Source: Salvia splendens | Taxonomy: Eukaryota > Streptophyta > Magnoliopsida > Lamiales > Lamiaceae | Assembly: GCF_004379255.2 (NCBI RefSeq) | Contig: NC_056050.1 | Coordinates: 12,027,410-12,091,409, forward strand | DNA length: 64,000 nucleotides | Direction: 5' to 3' | Shown here: positions 11,080 through 22,148 of the stretch, one piece after another | How positions within the stretch are numbered: the stretch's first letter is position 1 | How the letters are laid out: each line of letters begins with the position of its first letter | Notes under the pieces: model-generated | The model's database searches: none | Seen by the model: only the letters and a program-made list of their open reading frames with translations | Told to the model about the DNA's origin: nothing | Position numbers and translations under genes: made by a program

Positions 11080-12346
11080 TGTGCTAGTATTTAGAGTATA
11101 TGTGTGTGTAATTGGTATATTTTGCGTCTGTAATATGTGAATTTTACCTACGTGGGTATTTTTTGTTTATAGTATTGTGATGTGTGTATTGTATTGTGGA
11201 TAGTGCGTGTAGCGCAATGTTTGTATTATGTGTATTGTGTGAATTGTATGTAGAGTGTAATGTATTTGTATTTTGTATATAATGTGTGCATTGTGTGTAT
11301 TTTGTGTACTATATGTGTATGTGTGTGTATTTTGATTATAATGTGTGTGTATTGTGTATAGTGTGTATTTTGTGTACAATATGTGTATGTGTGTATTTTG
11401 ATTATAATTTGTGTATAGTGTGTATTTTGTGTACAATATATTTTGTAGTATATAAAGTTAGTGTGTTTATAAGGTGTGCAGTGTGTATTTTCTGGACATG
11501 TGTGTATTTTATATACTAGGTGTGTTTTATGTAGTTTGTGCAGTGTGTGTATTTTGTATATGTGTGTGTTTCGTGCATGTATTTTTTGTATATCGAGTGC
11601 TATTTGTTTATATAGCGTGTGCAACGTGTGTATTGGTTTTATACTGTGTATTTTATGTGTAGTGTACTATGCGTGTGTAGCGTATTGTGTTTATTTGGTG
11701 TATAGTGTGTTTATGGAGTGTGTTATAAGTATTTTCTGTTGTATAATGTGTACTCTTTTGTATGTTTGGTGCATGTATTTAGTATGTGTATTTTCTGTGT
11801 AGTGTGTAGTGTGTGCTACGTGTTTTATGTATATTTTGTGTATTATTACGAGTTTATAGTTTGTTTAGTGTGTAATTGGTGTGTTTTGTGTATAATTTGT
11901 GCAATGTATATTGTGTAATATGTGATGTATGTGTATTTTTTCCTACGTGTATTTATTGTTTATAGTGTGTGCCGTGGTGTATTGTATACATATTTTGTGT
12001 ATAGTGTTGTAGCGCAATGTTTGTATTTTGTATAGGGTGAGTATTGTGTGCAATGAATGTAATGTGTAGTGTGTGAATTATGTGTATTTTGTGCGTAAAG
12101 TGTGCATTGTGTGTATTTTATGTGTAGTATGTGTATATGTGTAGGTATATAATGTGTGTATTTTATGAAAAGTGTGTTTTCAGGGTATGTAGTTTTGTTT
12201 ATAGTGTGTGCGGTGTTTGTATTGTATATATATTTTATGTGTGTGGTCTGTAGCGCAACGTTTGTATTTGTTCATTGTGTGTATTTTGTACGGAGTGTGT
12301 ATGTATTTATTTTTTGTTTATAATATGTGTATAGTGTATGTATTTT
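11080..12346 (+). repeat. GT-rich minisatellite array, block 2
   Basis: This is the same word set and landmarks as block 1 (CTGTGCTAGTATTTAGAG at the left). It passes into the additional 'B' half of the long unit (TTTTCAGGGTATGTAG near 12178). It ends abruptly at about 12346, where pararetroviral sequence begins. The ORFs here are composition artefacts. Confidence 0.9.
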
Positions 12347-12509
12347 AGATCTGAATCTAGTAAAAGAAGCGTTGGAATTCAGGATTGGTAAACATGTAAA
12401 ATCGGTTGGTAAGCCTTGAATTTAGGTGTTCCACGTATAGTGTTCCCCTGCGACCAGCTTCTTTCTACTAAAATAGATCCTTTTTAGACCCTTATCTCTC
12501 TGTTTGTCC
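12347..12509 (+). other. Viral leader upstream of the movement protein (copy A)
   Basis: The sequence matches the leaders of copies B and C: the landmarks GTTGGAATTCAGG, GGTGTTCCACG and TAGTGTTCCCCTGCGACCAG occur in the same order. It is non-coding and joins the satellite directly at its left end. Confidence 0.7.
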
Positions 12510-13336
12510 ATGGCCAGTAAATTAGTAAATCTGTTAAGACCCAAAACTGAAAAGAAATATGATAAAAATATTGTTTCAAGTAATGAGATTCATGCACCCA
12601 TTAATTACTCAGATTGGAGTATCCCTAAAGAAATGGTTGAAAATTTTTATAAAATAGGTCTTATAGATTTTAGGACTGCTTTTTCTATAAGGACTCATGA
12701 AGAAACTAGAAGTATCTTGCGCAAGTCAGAAAGCTTTCCTCTCCTCAATAAAGATTCTATAAAAAAAATATATAGAAAAAGGCCATAGGTATGCCTATTT
12801 TGGTCTAGCCCAAATTGTTGTCAAACCTTTAGTCCATATAGGAGTCGACACACCCATTTACCTAGCTTTGAGAGACAAAAGACTTAAGAAATATCAAACT
12901 TCTATCTTAGCCATGGTTCAAACCAAGATTTGTAATGGCCCAATATACTTCAACTACTCCCCGAACTTTTCTGTTGATATGACAGACCCTATGATTTTAG
13001 AATCCCTTGTGCTTGACATTCAGATACAGGGAAATGAGTTTCATAATTGCAAAAATTTTGCTGTCATGTTCAGAGTCTACCTTAGGCTTTTGTCTTCAAA
13101 TTTGAACCCTAAATTTAGTAAGAACCCTTTTGTGAAAGGAGAAACTATTCTCTTACAAGTAGATGCTGAACAATCCACAACATACACTCCTAAACGTCTT
13201 AAATGGAATCAAATGATAATTCCAAGTCAGTTTATTATAAAAGAACCTCAAATCCCCAGGGACATTCAAAGGAGAGAACCATCTCAAATAATTGAAGAAC
13301 CTGATGGTACGGTAACAGTCAAATTTGATAAAGAAT
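12510..13336 (+). pseudogene. Movement protein, 30K superfamily (copy A, frameshifted and truncated)
   Basis: The start is ATG 12510 (MASKLVNLLRP). The first frame stops at 12788 after a small indel in the A-rich stretch at about 12765-12785. The homologous frame then continues to about 13336. Conserved segments shared with copies B and C include TAFSIRTHEETRSIL, FGLAQ, GVDTPI, KTSILAMVQT-like, FSVDxTDPM and FKxYLRL-type text. Proteins of this family sit in plasmodesmata and carry virus between cells. The C-terminal spacer after TVKFDK is lost: the sequence jumps into the RT gene. Identification rests on position before the capsid in copies B and C and on its 30K-like length. Confidence 0.7.
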
Positions 13337-14292
13337 GAATGGAATGTCATGCCTTTTGGGCTAAAAATGCCCCCTCTGAATTTCAAAAAATCATGAATGA
13401 TATCATGAATCCTCTTAGTCATTTTAGTATTGTCTATATCGACGATATTTTAATCTTTTCCCAAGATATTGATCAACATATCAAACATTTAGACACTCTC
13501 TTAAAAATCATAGAAAAAAATGGATTAGCTATATCCACCCCCAAATTAAAATTATTTCAAACCAATATCAGATTTTTAGGACATGAGATTAGCAAAGGAA
13601 CTTTCAAACCTATCAGCAGGTCGATTTCTTTTACAGACAAATTCCCCGATGAAATAAAAGATAAAAATCAATTACAAAGATTCTTAAGATGCCTGAATTA
13701 CATTTCAGACTTCTTTCCTAATCTTAGGGAGACTTGTAAACTTTTTTATCAAAGGCTTAGGAAAGACCCCCCTAATTGGACAGAAGAACGCACTAATATT
13801 ATCAAAACCATAAAACAAGAGGTAAAAACTCTTCCATGCTTAGGCATCCCTAATCTAGAAACCTTTATGATAATAGAAACAGATGCCTCAAATCTAGGTT
13901 ATGGAGGAATTTTAAAACAAAAAATTAATTCAAAAGAACAATTAGTTAGATACCACTCTGGAATCTGTAATAATACACAGATGAATTATTCCGTTATCAA
14001 AAAAGAAATTTTATCCATAGTTTTATGTATCTCAAAATTTCAAGATGACCTTTACAATAAAAAATTCTTACTCAGAATAGATTGCAAATCAGCAAAAGAA
14101 GTTCTTACAAAAGATGTTCAAAATATTGTTTCAAAACAAATATTTGCCAGGTGGCAAGCTATTCTTTCTGTTTTTGATTTTGAAATTGAATTTATAAAAG
14201 GAGAAAACAATTCTCTACCTGATTTTCTAACTAGAGAATTTTTACAAGGGAACAGTGATGGACTCGACAAGGAAGAAAATACAAAGTGCTAA
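13337..14292 (+). pseudogene. Reverse transcriptase C-half and RNase H (copy A)
   Basis: The segment starts within the RT at ...EWNVMPFG. The motif is out of frame because of a 1-nt loss near 13365-13370; from KNAPSEF the frame is open to the stop at 14290-14292. The polymerase motif YIDD is at 13435-13446. The RNase H motif ETDASNLGYGG is near 13876, and the C-terminal PDFLTREFLQG is at about 14220-14250. In the virus this part copies pregenomic RNA to DNA in the cytoplasm. The first RT half, protease and capsid are deleted at the junction with the movement protein (about 13332-13337, with short local similarity GAATG). The last 35 nt overlap the start of ORF2. Confidence 0.85.
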
Positions 14293-15178
14293 AGACTATG
14301 AAGTCTTCTCTTCAAAACTTACCTCAAAAGCCCTTGTTTCACCCTCAACTCCTGTCACTCCTCAAAAATCCAATCAAATTATCTCAAACAGATTCTCTCC
14401 AATCCAAAATATACCGGAAATTCCTTATAAAACTGTCCTTGCTTCAAACCTACCAAAACCCACTAATATCCAAATCCCAAACACTCCTGAAGTATACAAA
14501 TATACTGCCAAAGATTGGCATGATGATTGTGGGATGACTACTTTTTCTGAATATCCAGCGAGTCTTTCTCAAAAAGATTTTATCAGAAATCAGTTTCCAA
14601 ATCCTTCCCAACTTTGGGAATCTAATGATCGTTTTAAAGATCAAAAGTATTATGAGTTCATTTTAGTGGACTCTGATTCAGTGGAAATAACTTACAATTA
14701 CGATAGATCTAAAGAGATTGAATACTCAAAATGTGTTATCAAAAGAGTTCATACTCCTACCACTTTTGGTGGTCAAAATGAATTCAAAATATTCCCAGTT
14801 AACCACCCAGCTCAGGGGTATAATTACATTGATTATAAGAATGCTTGGTTTAGGGCTTTTTTAGTTAGACCCTTCAACCACTCCTGGTTCATAACTTTCC
14901 ACCACAACTGTGATAAACAACCTCACGTCTGGTTTGTTGATTGGTGGAGAAAAATGGGGTCTTCTATCCAAATTCTTCCTCTTCAAATTCAAGAAGGTTT
15001 TAATGTCTTTGCAGAGTTTTCGACTCTAAAAAATTATTAAAAGCTCATTATCTTTCACGCTGAATTCAAAATTCCTTGGATTTTTGCATGGGATTTCAAT
15101 TTTGAGAAAATTTATCCAGACCCTACCCCTTATTCTCTAACAAGGGTCTATAAAGTCAAATGGTGGGCGAGGTTCTAA
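14258..15178 (+). pseudogene. Viral ORF2, unknown function (copy A, one in-frame stop)
   Basis: ATG 14258 overlaps the end of the RT-RNase H frame. The frame runs 307 codons to TAA at 15176-15178 but is broken by TAA at 15038-15040. The N-terminal 90 residues are Ser/Thr/Pro/Lys-rich and low-complexity. The rest is a compact aromatic-rich region (YEFILVDSDSVEI, NAWFRAFLVRPFNHSWFITF, VDWWRKMGS, then FAWDFNFEKIYPD and VYKVKWWARF). It aligns along its whole length with copy B ORF2. I do not recognise the fold. A downstream ORF of unknown role is a known trait of florendovirus-type genomes, but a role as a transactivator-like or packaging factor would be speculation. Confidence 0.7.
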
Positions 15179-15454
15179 AATCATATTGGAACTGAACTGG
15201 CTGTTAGACATTTTTTCAACACTGGTGAAAAAGTGATTTATCAAAAAAATGATAAAGGAAAAGAAAAAACAGAAACAGCCAAGAAGGCCACCAGTTCAGG
15301 ACAGAAAATTGATAGTTATATGGATCATCTTCCAGATAATATCAAGAAAGAATTCTTTGAATATCTTGCGCAAAAGTCTGTCTCTTCAAGATCAAAATCT
15401 GAAGAATCCGTCTCCTCAGACCCTATTAGGGACCAAGACCCTTATAACTTTTAA
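15179..15454 (+). pseudogene. In-frame extension of ORF2 past a stop (copy A)
   Basis: After the TAA at 15176-15178 the same frame stays open for 91 codons to a stop at 15452-15454. The peptide has a basic lysine-rich middle, then LPDNIKKEFFEYLAQKSVSS and a Ser/Glu-rich acidic tail. The matching extension exists in copy B, in the same frame after a stop at the same place. It has no good ATG of its own near its start. It may be a natural C-terminal part of ORF2 or a separate small ORF. Confidence 0.55.
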
Positions 15455-15538
15455 TATCTCTAAATTTTTCAGGAAAATAGCAATCAAAGAGAAAAAAAGA
15501 AGAAACAAAATTATCCATATAAAGCTTGCTGCACAGAG

Positions 15539-15745
15539 ATGCCACTACGAAAGAATTTTGGTCATGAAGTCAGAAGATTAGAAGAAGAAATCAAAAATCA
15601 AGAAAGAAGGATCAAGGTCTTCTATGAAATCCGAAGAAATAGAGAAAGAATTTCTGGATTTATCAGATTCAAGGAAGACCATGAAAGAAAGATGAGAACT
15701 ATCGAAGAGCTTATTCAAAGGAGAATCAAAATCATCAAAGAATGA
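15539..15745 (+). CDS. Small coiled-coil ORF downstream of viral ORF2 (copy A)
   Basis: ATG 15539 gives a 68-residue, highly charged, helix-prone peptide (RRLEEEIKNQERRIKVFYEI...). It has a counterpart in copy B at 41752-41534 (RRLEQAIKDEEESLQVMYEV...) in the same place between ORF2 and the promoter. The shared start MP, the length and the heptad pattern argue for a genuine viral ORF. Short coiled-coil virion-associated proteins are known in caulimoviruses, though encoded elsewhere in their genomes, so that role is only an analogy. Just upstream (about 15470-15538) is a remnant of the C-terminal end of the other small ORF seen in copy B. Confidence 0.6.
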   Translation: MPLRKNFGHEVRRLEEEIKNQERRIKVFYEIRRNRERISGFIRFKEDHERKMRTIEELIQRRIKIIKE

Positions 15746-16134
15746 AAAAGAAGGATTCACATCATCCAAATCATACTAGCTGCCTAATCAAAAGATTGTC
15801 AGAATATTTGCCACAAAAGACAAAAGTTTTATCACAATTTTCTAAGAGTATAATAAAAGTCAAGAGTTATCATCAAAGGTGTCCACCACATCCCAAGATG
15901 ATCAGCACGTAGCATTTATTGTAATCTTTTGCAATATAATATTATGTAATAGTTAACTTTGTAGCTCTATAAATAGTTTGTAAATTAAGGAGAAAGGGCA
16001 CACCGGTCTTAGAGTTTTCAGACCATTGCTCTCTTCCTCCTCCCTCTGTAACCCTTGAAGTTTTTAAGCCACAAGTTAGTTTTCAAAATTCATACTTTGT
16101 TTTATTTACTATCTTTCATATTGCCTAGTTTATC
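15746..16134 (+). promoter_or_regulatory. Pararetroviral promoter region (copy A)
   Basis: A TATA box CTCTATAAATAG at 15965-15976 lies about 220 nt beyond the last small ORF and 470 nt before the primer-binding site. This is the expected arrangement of a caulimovirid pregenomic promoter. A TAATAAAAG at about 15850 could be a poly(A)-type signal. The CT-rich stretch after the TATA (TCTCTTCCTCCTCCCTCTGTAACC) has a counterpart after the TATA of copy B. No activity can be inferred from sequence. Confidence 0.7.
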
Positions 16135-16164
16135 ATGCTTAATCAGTACACCATCCAAGTGGAG

Positions 16165-16358
16165 ACCATTTTGATATACTTGCCTAGCTGCAAGATGATC
16201 TCGGTGGATTTTCCATTGGATTTCAGTGTTGTGGAAACCATTTTGATATACTTGCCCAGCTGCAAGATGATCTCGGTGGATTTTCCATTGGATTTCAATG
16301 TTGTGGAAAACATTTTGATATACTTGCCCAGCTGCAAGATGATCTCGGTGGATTTTCC
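16165..16358 (+). repeat. Three 72-bp tandem repeats in the viral leader (copy A)
   Basis: Copies start at 16165, 16237 and 16309 with a period of exactly 72 bp, and the third is truncated. Each contains CATTTTGATATACTTGCC, AGCTGCAAGATGATCTCGG and TGGATTTTCCA. The period equals 24 codons and one frame stays open through all copies, but the location between promoter and primer site suggests leader RNA rather than protein. Copy B lacks this repeat in the equivalent interval. Confidence 0.9.
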
Positions 16359-16443
16359 ATACGTTATTTACTTGTCATCATACCTCTTCATTCATATTTC
16401 TTATTCAAATAACGGAATAATTAATCTGGGATTTATTCAAATT

Positions 16444-16455
16444 GGTATCAGAGCC
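16444..16455 (+). other. tRNA-Met primer-binding site (copy A)
   Basis: TGGTATCAGAGC is complementary to the 3' end of initiator tRNA-Met, the primer for minus-strand synthesis in Caulimoviridae and the conventional genome origin. Viral leader continues for at least 60 nt beyond it. Confidence 0.85.
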
Positions 16456-16529
16456 ATTTCGATGGCGGTAATGTATATTAACCGGTTTTCTATGTTTACT
16501 TGTCATGTAACTCAAAGCAGAATAGATGA

Positions 16530-17014
16530 GGACTATTTTAGGTTTTGTTCTTCTAAATTTATTTTTGTAAGGTTTATATTCAGACCTTTGTGATTCTTTT
16601 TTAATCTTCCTAGTCTTCCTTTTAATCTTAGAAGAAGGGTTCAATCTTTTCAATTCCAAGCATTTCATAGAAACATCCTAATTCGCTCTTCTCTTTTTGT
16701 TTATCTTTTCTGTATTTGTTTTGTATTTTTATTTCCATGCATAGGGCTAAGCCTTCTTTCTTGATAAAAGCAAATAATTGTCCGAATGTAATATTTTCAA
16801 AAGGAATATTCTCAGAATCTATATCATCTTTGATTTTTTGTATTATTCTTTCACTAAAAAGTTTGGGTAATCCTGCAATGAACCTTTCTTTCCAGAAAGC
16901 TTGATTACAGTCATTTCTTTTGAGAACCTGGGTTATGAAGACATCCTTATACCACCTATAATCAGATAAGGAGGGGCATCTAAGATTGGTCAGGACGATG
17001 GAAGAACTGTTATA
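16530..17014 (-). pseudogene. Inverted capsid-gene fragment at the end of copy A
   Basis: On the minus strand this segment encodes, with interruptions, capsid text matching copies B and C: a stretch like YNSSSIVLTNLRCPSL at the right end and a basic region SSKIKRKTRKIKKESQ followed by FRRTKP at the left. It therefore covers the part of the capsid gene before the zinc knuckle, placed in opposite orientation directly after the primer-binding region. It shows a rearrangement before or during integration. It ends inside satellite sequence at about 17014. Confidence 0.8.
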
Positions 17015-20000
17015 TTGTGTATAGTGTTGTAGCGTAATGTTTGTATTTTGTGTATTGTGTGTATTGTGTGCAATGAATATAATGTCTAGTGTGAGAATTA
17101 TGTGTATTTTATGCTTAAAATGTGCACTGTGTGTATTTTGTGTACAGTATGTGTATATGTGTAGGTATATAATGTGTGTATTTTATGAAAAGTGTGTGTT
17201 GTGTGAGACTGCGTGTTGCGTATGTAGCATGTGTTTGCTGTGCTAGTATTTAGAGTATATGTGTGTGTAATTGGTATATTTTGCGTCTGTAATATGTGTA
17301 TTTTACCTACGTGTGTATTTTTTGTTCATAGTATTGTGATGTGTGTATTGTATTGTGGATAGTGGGTGTGGTGCAATGTTTGTATTTTGTGTAGTTTGTG
17401 TATTGTGTGAATTGTATGTAGTGTGTAGTGTATTTGTATTTTATATATAATGTGTGCATTGTGTGTATTTTGTGTACTACATGTGTATGTGTGTGTATTT
17501 TGATTATAATGTGTGTGTATTGTGTATAGTGTATAGTGTGTATTTTGTGTACAATATGTGTATGTGTGTATTTTGATTATAATTTGTGTATAGTGTGTAT
17601 TTTGTGTACAATATATTTTGTAGTATATAAAGTTAGAGTGTTTATAAGGTGTGCAGTGTGTATTTTCTGGACATGTGTGTATTTTATGTACAAGGTTTGT
17701 TTTATGTAGTTTGTGCAGTGTGTGTATTTTCTATATGTGCGTGTTTCGTGCATGTATTTTTTGTATATCGAGTGCTATTTGTTTATAGAGCGTGTGCAAC
17801 ATGTGTATTGGTTTTATACTGTGTATTTTATGTGTAGTGTACTATGCGTGTGTAGCGTATTGTGTTTATTTTGTGTATAGTGTGTTTAAATTTTGTGTTT
17901 TGTGCATTATGTGTACTATGTGTAGGATGTGTATGTGTGTGTATTTTGTGAGGTGTCCAATGTTTATATTTTGTGTATGTTGTGCGTATTTAGTATATAA
18001 TATATGTCCAGCACAAATATTTTCCGTATATTGTGTTTATAGTGTGTTTTATAAGTATTTTCTGTTGTATAGTGTAAGCTCTTTTTGTATGTTTGGTGCA
18101 TGTATTTAGTATGTGTAGTTTGTGTGTAGTGTGTGCTACGTGTTTTGTGTATATTTTTTGTATTATTACGTGTTTATAGTTGGTTTAGTGTGTAATTTGT
18201 GTGTTTTGTATAGAACATGTGCAGTGTGTATATTGTGTAATATGTGATGTATGTGTATTTTTCCTACGTGTATTTATTGTTTATAGTGTGTGTGCGGTGT
18301 GTGTATTGTAGATATATTTCGTCTATAGTGTTGTAGCGTAATGTTTGAATTTTGTGTATTGTGTATATTGTGTGCAATGAATGTAATGTGTAGTGTGTGA
18401 ATTATGTGTATTTTGTGCTTAAAGTGTGCATTATGTGTATTTTGTGTACAGTATGTGTAAATGTGTAGGTATATAATGTGTGTATTTTATGAAGAGTGTG
18501 TGTTGTGTGAGTGAACTGCGTGTTGCGTATGTAGCATGTTTTTGCTATGCTAGTATTTAATGTATATGTATGTGTAATTGGTATATTTTGCGTCTATAAT
18601 ATGTGTATTTTACCTACGTGTGTATTTTTTGTTCATAGTATTGTGATGTGTGTATTGTGTTGTGGATAGTGTGTGTAGCGCAATGTTTGTATTTTGTGTA
18701 GTTTGTGTATTGTGTGAATTGTATGTAGTGTGTAATGTATTTGTATTTTCTATATAATGTGTGTATTGTGTGTATTTTGTATAGTGTGTGTTTTGTGTAC
18801 AATATGTGCATGTGTGTGTATTGTGTATAGTGTGTATTTTGTGTACAATATGTGCATGTGTGTATTTTGATTATAATTTGTGTATAGTGTGTATTTTGTG
18901 TACAATATATTTTGTAGTATATAAGGTTAGTGTGTTTATAAGGTGTGCAGTGTGTATTTTCTGGACATGTGTGTGTTTTATGTAGTTTGTGCAGTGTGTG
19001 TATTTTGTATATGTGCATGTTTCGTACATGTATTTTTTGTATATTGTGTGCTATTTGTTTATATAACGTGTGCAACGTGTGTATTGGTTTTATACTGTGT
19101 ATTTTATGTGTAGTACACTATGCATGTGTAGCGTATTGTGTTTATTTTGTGTATAGTGTGTTTAAATTTTATGTTTTGTGCATTATGTGTAGTGTGTGTA
19201 GGATGTGTATGTGTGTGTATTTTGTTAGGTGTCCAATGTTTATATTTTGTGTATGTTGTGCTTATTTAGTATATAATATATGTTCAGCACAAATACTTTC
19301 CGTATATAGTTTTATAATGTGTTTTATAAGTATTTTCTATTGTATAGTGTGTGTTCTTTTTGTATGTTTGGTGCATGTATTTAGTATGTGTAGTTTGTGT
19401 GTGCAGTGTGTGCTACGTGTTTTGTGTATTATTACGTGTTTATAGTTTGTTTAGTGTGTAATTTGTGTGCATTGTATTGAACATGTGCAGTGTGTATATT
19501 TTGTAATATGTGATACATGTGTATTTTTCGTACGTGTATTTATTGTTTATAGTGTGTGTGTCGTGTGTTTATTGTAGATATATTTTGTGTATAGTGTTGT
19601 AGCATAATGTTTTAATTTTATGTATTGTGTGTATTGTGTGCAATGAATGTAATGTGTAGTGTGTGAATTATGTGTATTTTGTGCTTAAAGTGTGCATTGT
19701 GTGTACAGTATGTGTATATGTGTAGGTATATAATGTGTGTATTTTATGAAAAGTGTGTGTTGTGTGAGTGAACTGCGTGTTGCGTATGTAGCATGTGTTT
19801 GTTGTGCTAGTATTTAGAGTATATGTGTGTGTAAGTGGTATATTTTGCGTCTGTAATATGTGTATTTTACCTACATGTGTATTTTTTGTTCATAGTATTG
19901 TGATGTGTGTATTGTATTGTGGATAGTGCGTGTAGCGCAATGTTTGTATTTTGTGTAGTTTGTGTATTGTGTGAATTGTATGTAGTATGTAGTGTATAGT

Positions 20001-21964
20001 GTATTTGTATTTTGTATATAATGTGTGCATTGTGTGTATTTTGTGTACTACATGTGTATGTGTGTGTATTTTGATTATAATGTGTGTGTATTGTGTATAG
20101 TGTGTATTTTGTGTACAATATGTGTATGTGTGTATTTTGATTATTATTTGTGTATAGTGTATATTTTGTGTACAATATATTTTGTAGTATATAAAGTTAG
20201 TGTGTTTATAAGGTGTGTAGTGTGTATTTTCCTGACATGCGTGTATTTTATGTACAAGGTTTGTTTTATGTAGTTTGTGCAGTGTGTGTATTTTCTATAT
20301 GTGCATGTTTCGTGCATGTATTTTTTGTATATCGAGTGCTATTTGTTTATAGAGCGTGTGCAACGTGTGTATTGGTTTTATACTGTGTATTTTATGTGTA
20401 GTGTACTATGCGTGTGTAGCGTATTGTGTTTATTTTGTGTATAGTGTGTTTAAATTTTGTGTTTTGTGCATTATATAAAGTGTGTGTAGGATGTGTATGT
20501 GTGTGTATTTTGTGTTGTGTCCAATGTTTATATTTTGTGTATAGTGTGCGTATTTAGTATATAATACATGTCCAGCACAAATATTTTGTGTATACTGTGT
20601 TTATAGTGTGTGTTATAAGTATTTTCTGTTGTATAATATGTGCTCTTTGGTATGTTTGGTGCATGTATTTAGTATGTGTATTTTATGTGTACTGTGTGCT
20701 ACGTGTTTTATCTATATTTTGTGTATTGTTACATGTTTATAGTTTGTTTAGTGTGTAATTGGTGTGTTTTGTGTATAATTTGTGCAATGTATATTGTGTA
20801 ATATGTTATGTATGTGTATTTTTTCCTATGTGTATTTATTGTTTATAGTGTGTGCCATGGTGTATTTGTATACATATTTTGTGTATAGTGTTGTAGCGCA
20901 ATGTTTGTATTTTGTATAGGGTGAGTATTGTGAGTAATGAATGTAATGTGTAGTGTGTGAATTATGTGTATTTTGTGCGTAAAGTGTGCATTGTGTGTAT
21001 TTTGTGTGTAGTATGTGTATATGTGTAGGTATATAATGTGTGTATTTTATGAAAAGTGTGTTTTCAGGGTATGTAGTTTTGTTTATAGTGTGTGCGGTGT
21101 TTGTATTGTATATATATTTTATGTATATGGTCTGTAGCGCAACGTTTGTATTTTTTCATTGTGTGTATTTTGTACGGAGTGTGTGTATGTATTTATTTTT
21201 TGTTTATAATGAGTGTATAGTGTATGTATTTTATGTTTAATGTGGTGTGTGCGCGTTGTATGCATAATGTGTGTAGTGAGTGTATAGTGGGTATTCTTTA
21301 TGTATTGTGCGTTTATCATAATGTGTATTTTGTGTAGTGTGTGCAGTGTGTGCATTTTGCAGATATTGTGTGTATATTGTGTATGTACTATTTATTTAAG
21401 GTGTGTATTGTGTATTTTATGTAAATGTCTGTATTCTATGTATATTTTGTTTTATGTAGTGTGTGCAGTGTGTGTATTGTGTATTTTGTATTTTGCATAT
21501 AGTGTTTAAACATATTTGTACACGGTGTGTATTATGTGCAATGTATGAGGTGTGTATTGTGTGCAGTGCATGTTGTGTGTGTATTGTGTGCATTTTGTGT
21601 CTAATGTGCGTGTAGTATGTGCAGTGTGTATATATTTTGTACTATATAAAGTTAGTGTGTTTATAAGTGTGTAGTGTGTATTTTCTATACATGTGTGTAT
21701 TTTATGCATAGAGTGTGTTTTATGTAGTTTGTGCAGTGTGTGTTCGAACCATGTATTTTTAGTATATTGTGTGCTATTTGTTTATATAGTGTGTGAACGT
21801 GTGTATTTTGTGTTTAGTGTACCATGCGTAGTGTGTGTAGTGTATAGTGTTTATTTTGTGTATAATGTTTTTATATTTTGTATTTTGTGCATTATGTGTA
21901 GTGTGTGTAGGATGTGTATGTGTGTGTATTTTGTGTTGTGTGCAGTGTTAGTGTGCGTATTTAG

Positions 21965-22148
21965 TACTCCTTTCGTCCCATGATAAGCGAGGCGTTTCTT
22001 TTTCGCACTCCTTTTGAGAAAATAATATAAAATAGTTATAATGGAAAGAAATTAAAGAAAAAAATAGAATAATGTAGATAAGAGTCTTATCTACATTTTT
22101 CAATTTTAACTTTAATATTTCTCTACTTTAACTATTTTAAATTATTTT
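21965..22148 (+). mobile_element. Stowaway-like MITE fragment, long unit 1
   Basis: TACTCCTTTCGTCCCATGAT at the left, then a perfect 12-bp hairpin (AATGTAGATAAG, loop AGT, CTTATCTACATT), then an AT-rich end. It marks the start used here for each 2.7-kb unit. Confidence 0.65.

Larger units (their letters stand above)
12347..17014 (+). mobile_element. Endogenous pararetrovirus copy A (rearranged, Caulimoviridae)
   Basis: Read left to right: leader, movement protein, a deletion junction into the reverse transcriptase, RNase H, ORF2 in two parts, a small coiled-coil ORF, a promoter with TATA box, a 72-bp triple repeat, a tRNA-Met primer site, then an inverted capsid fragment. The homologous parts closely resemble copies B and C but are clearly divergent, so this is a separate integration or lineage. 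Capsid, protease and the first half of RT are missing in forward orientation. No target duplication is visible, as expected for pararetroviruses, which lack an integrase. Both ends abut satellite. Confidence 0.85.

Noticed and set aside
15249..15581. 110-codon ORF overlapping the ORF2 extension of copy A
   Set aside because: Alternative frame over the Lys/Ser-rich extension; the copy B match supports the other frame.
16165..16358. Possible CRISPR-like array
   Set aside because: Contiguous 72-bp tandem copies without spacers, inside a plant viral leader.
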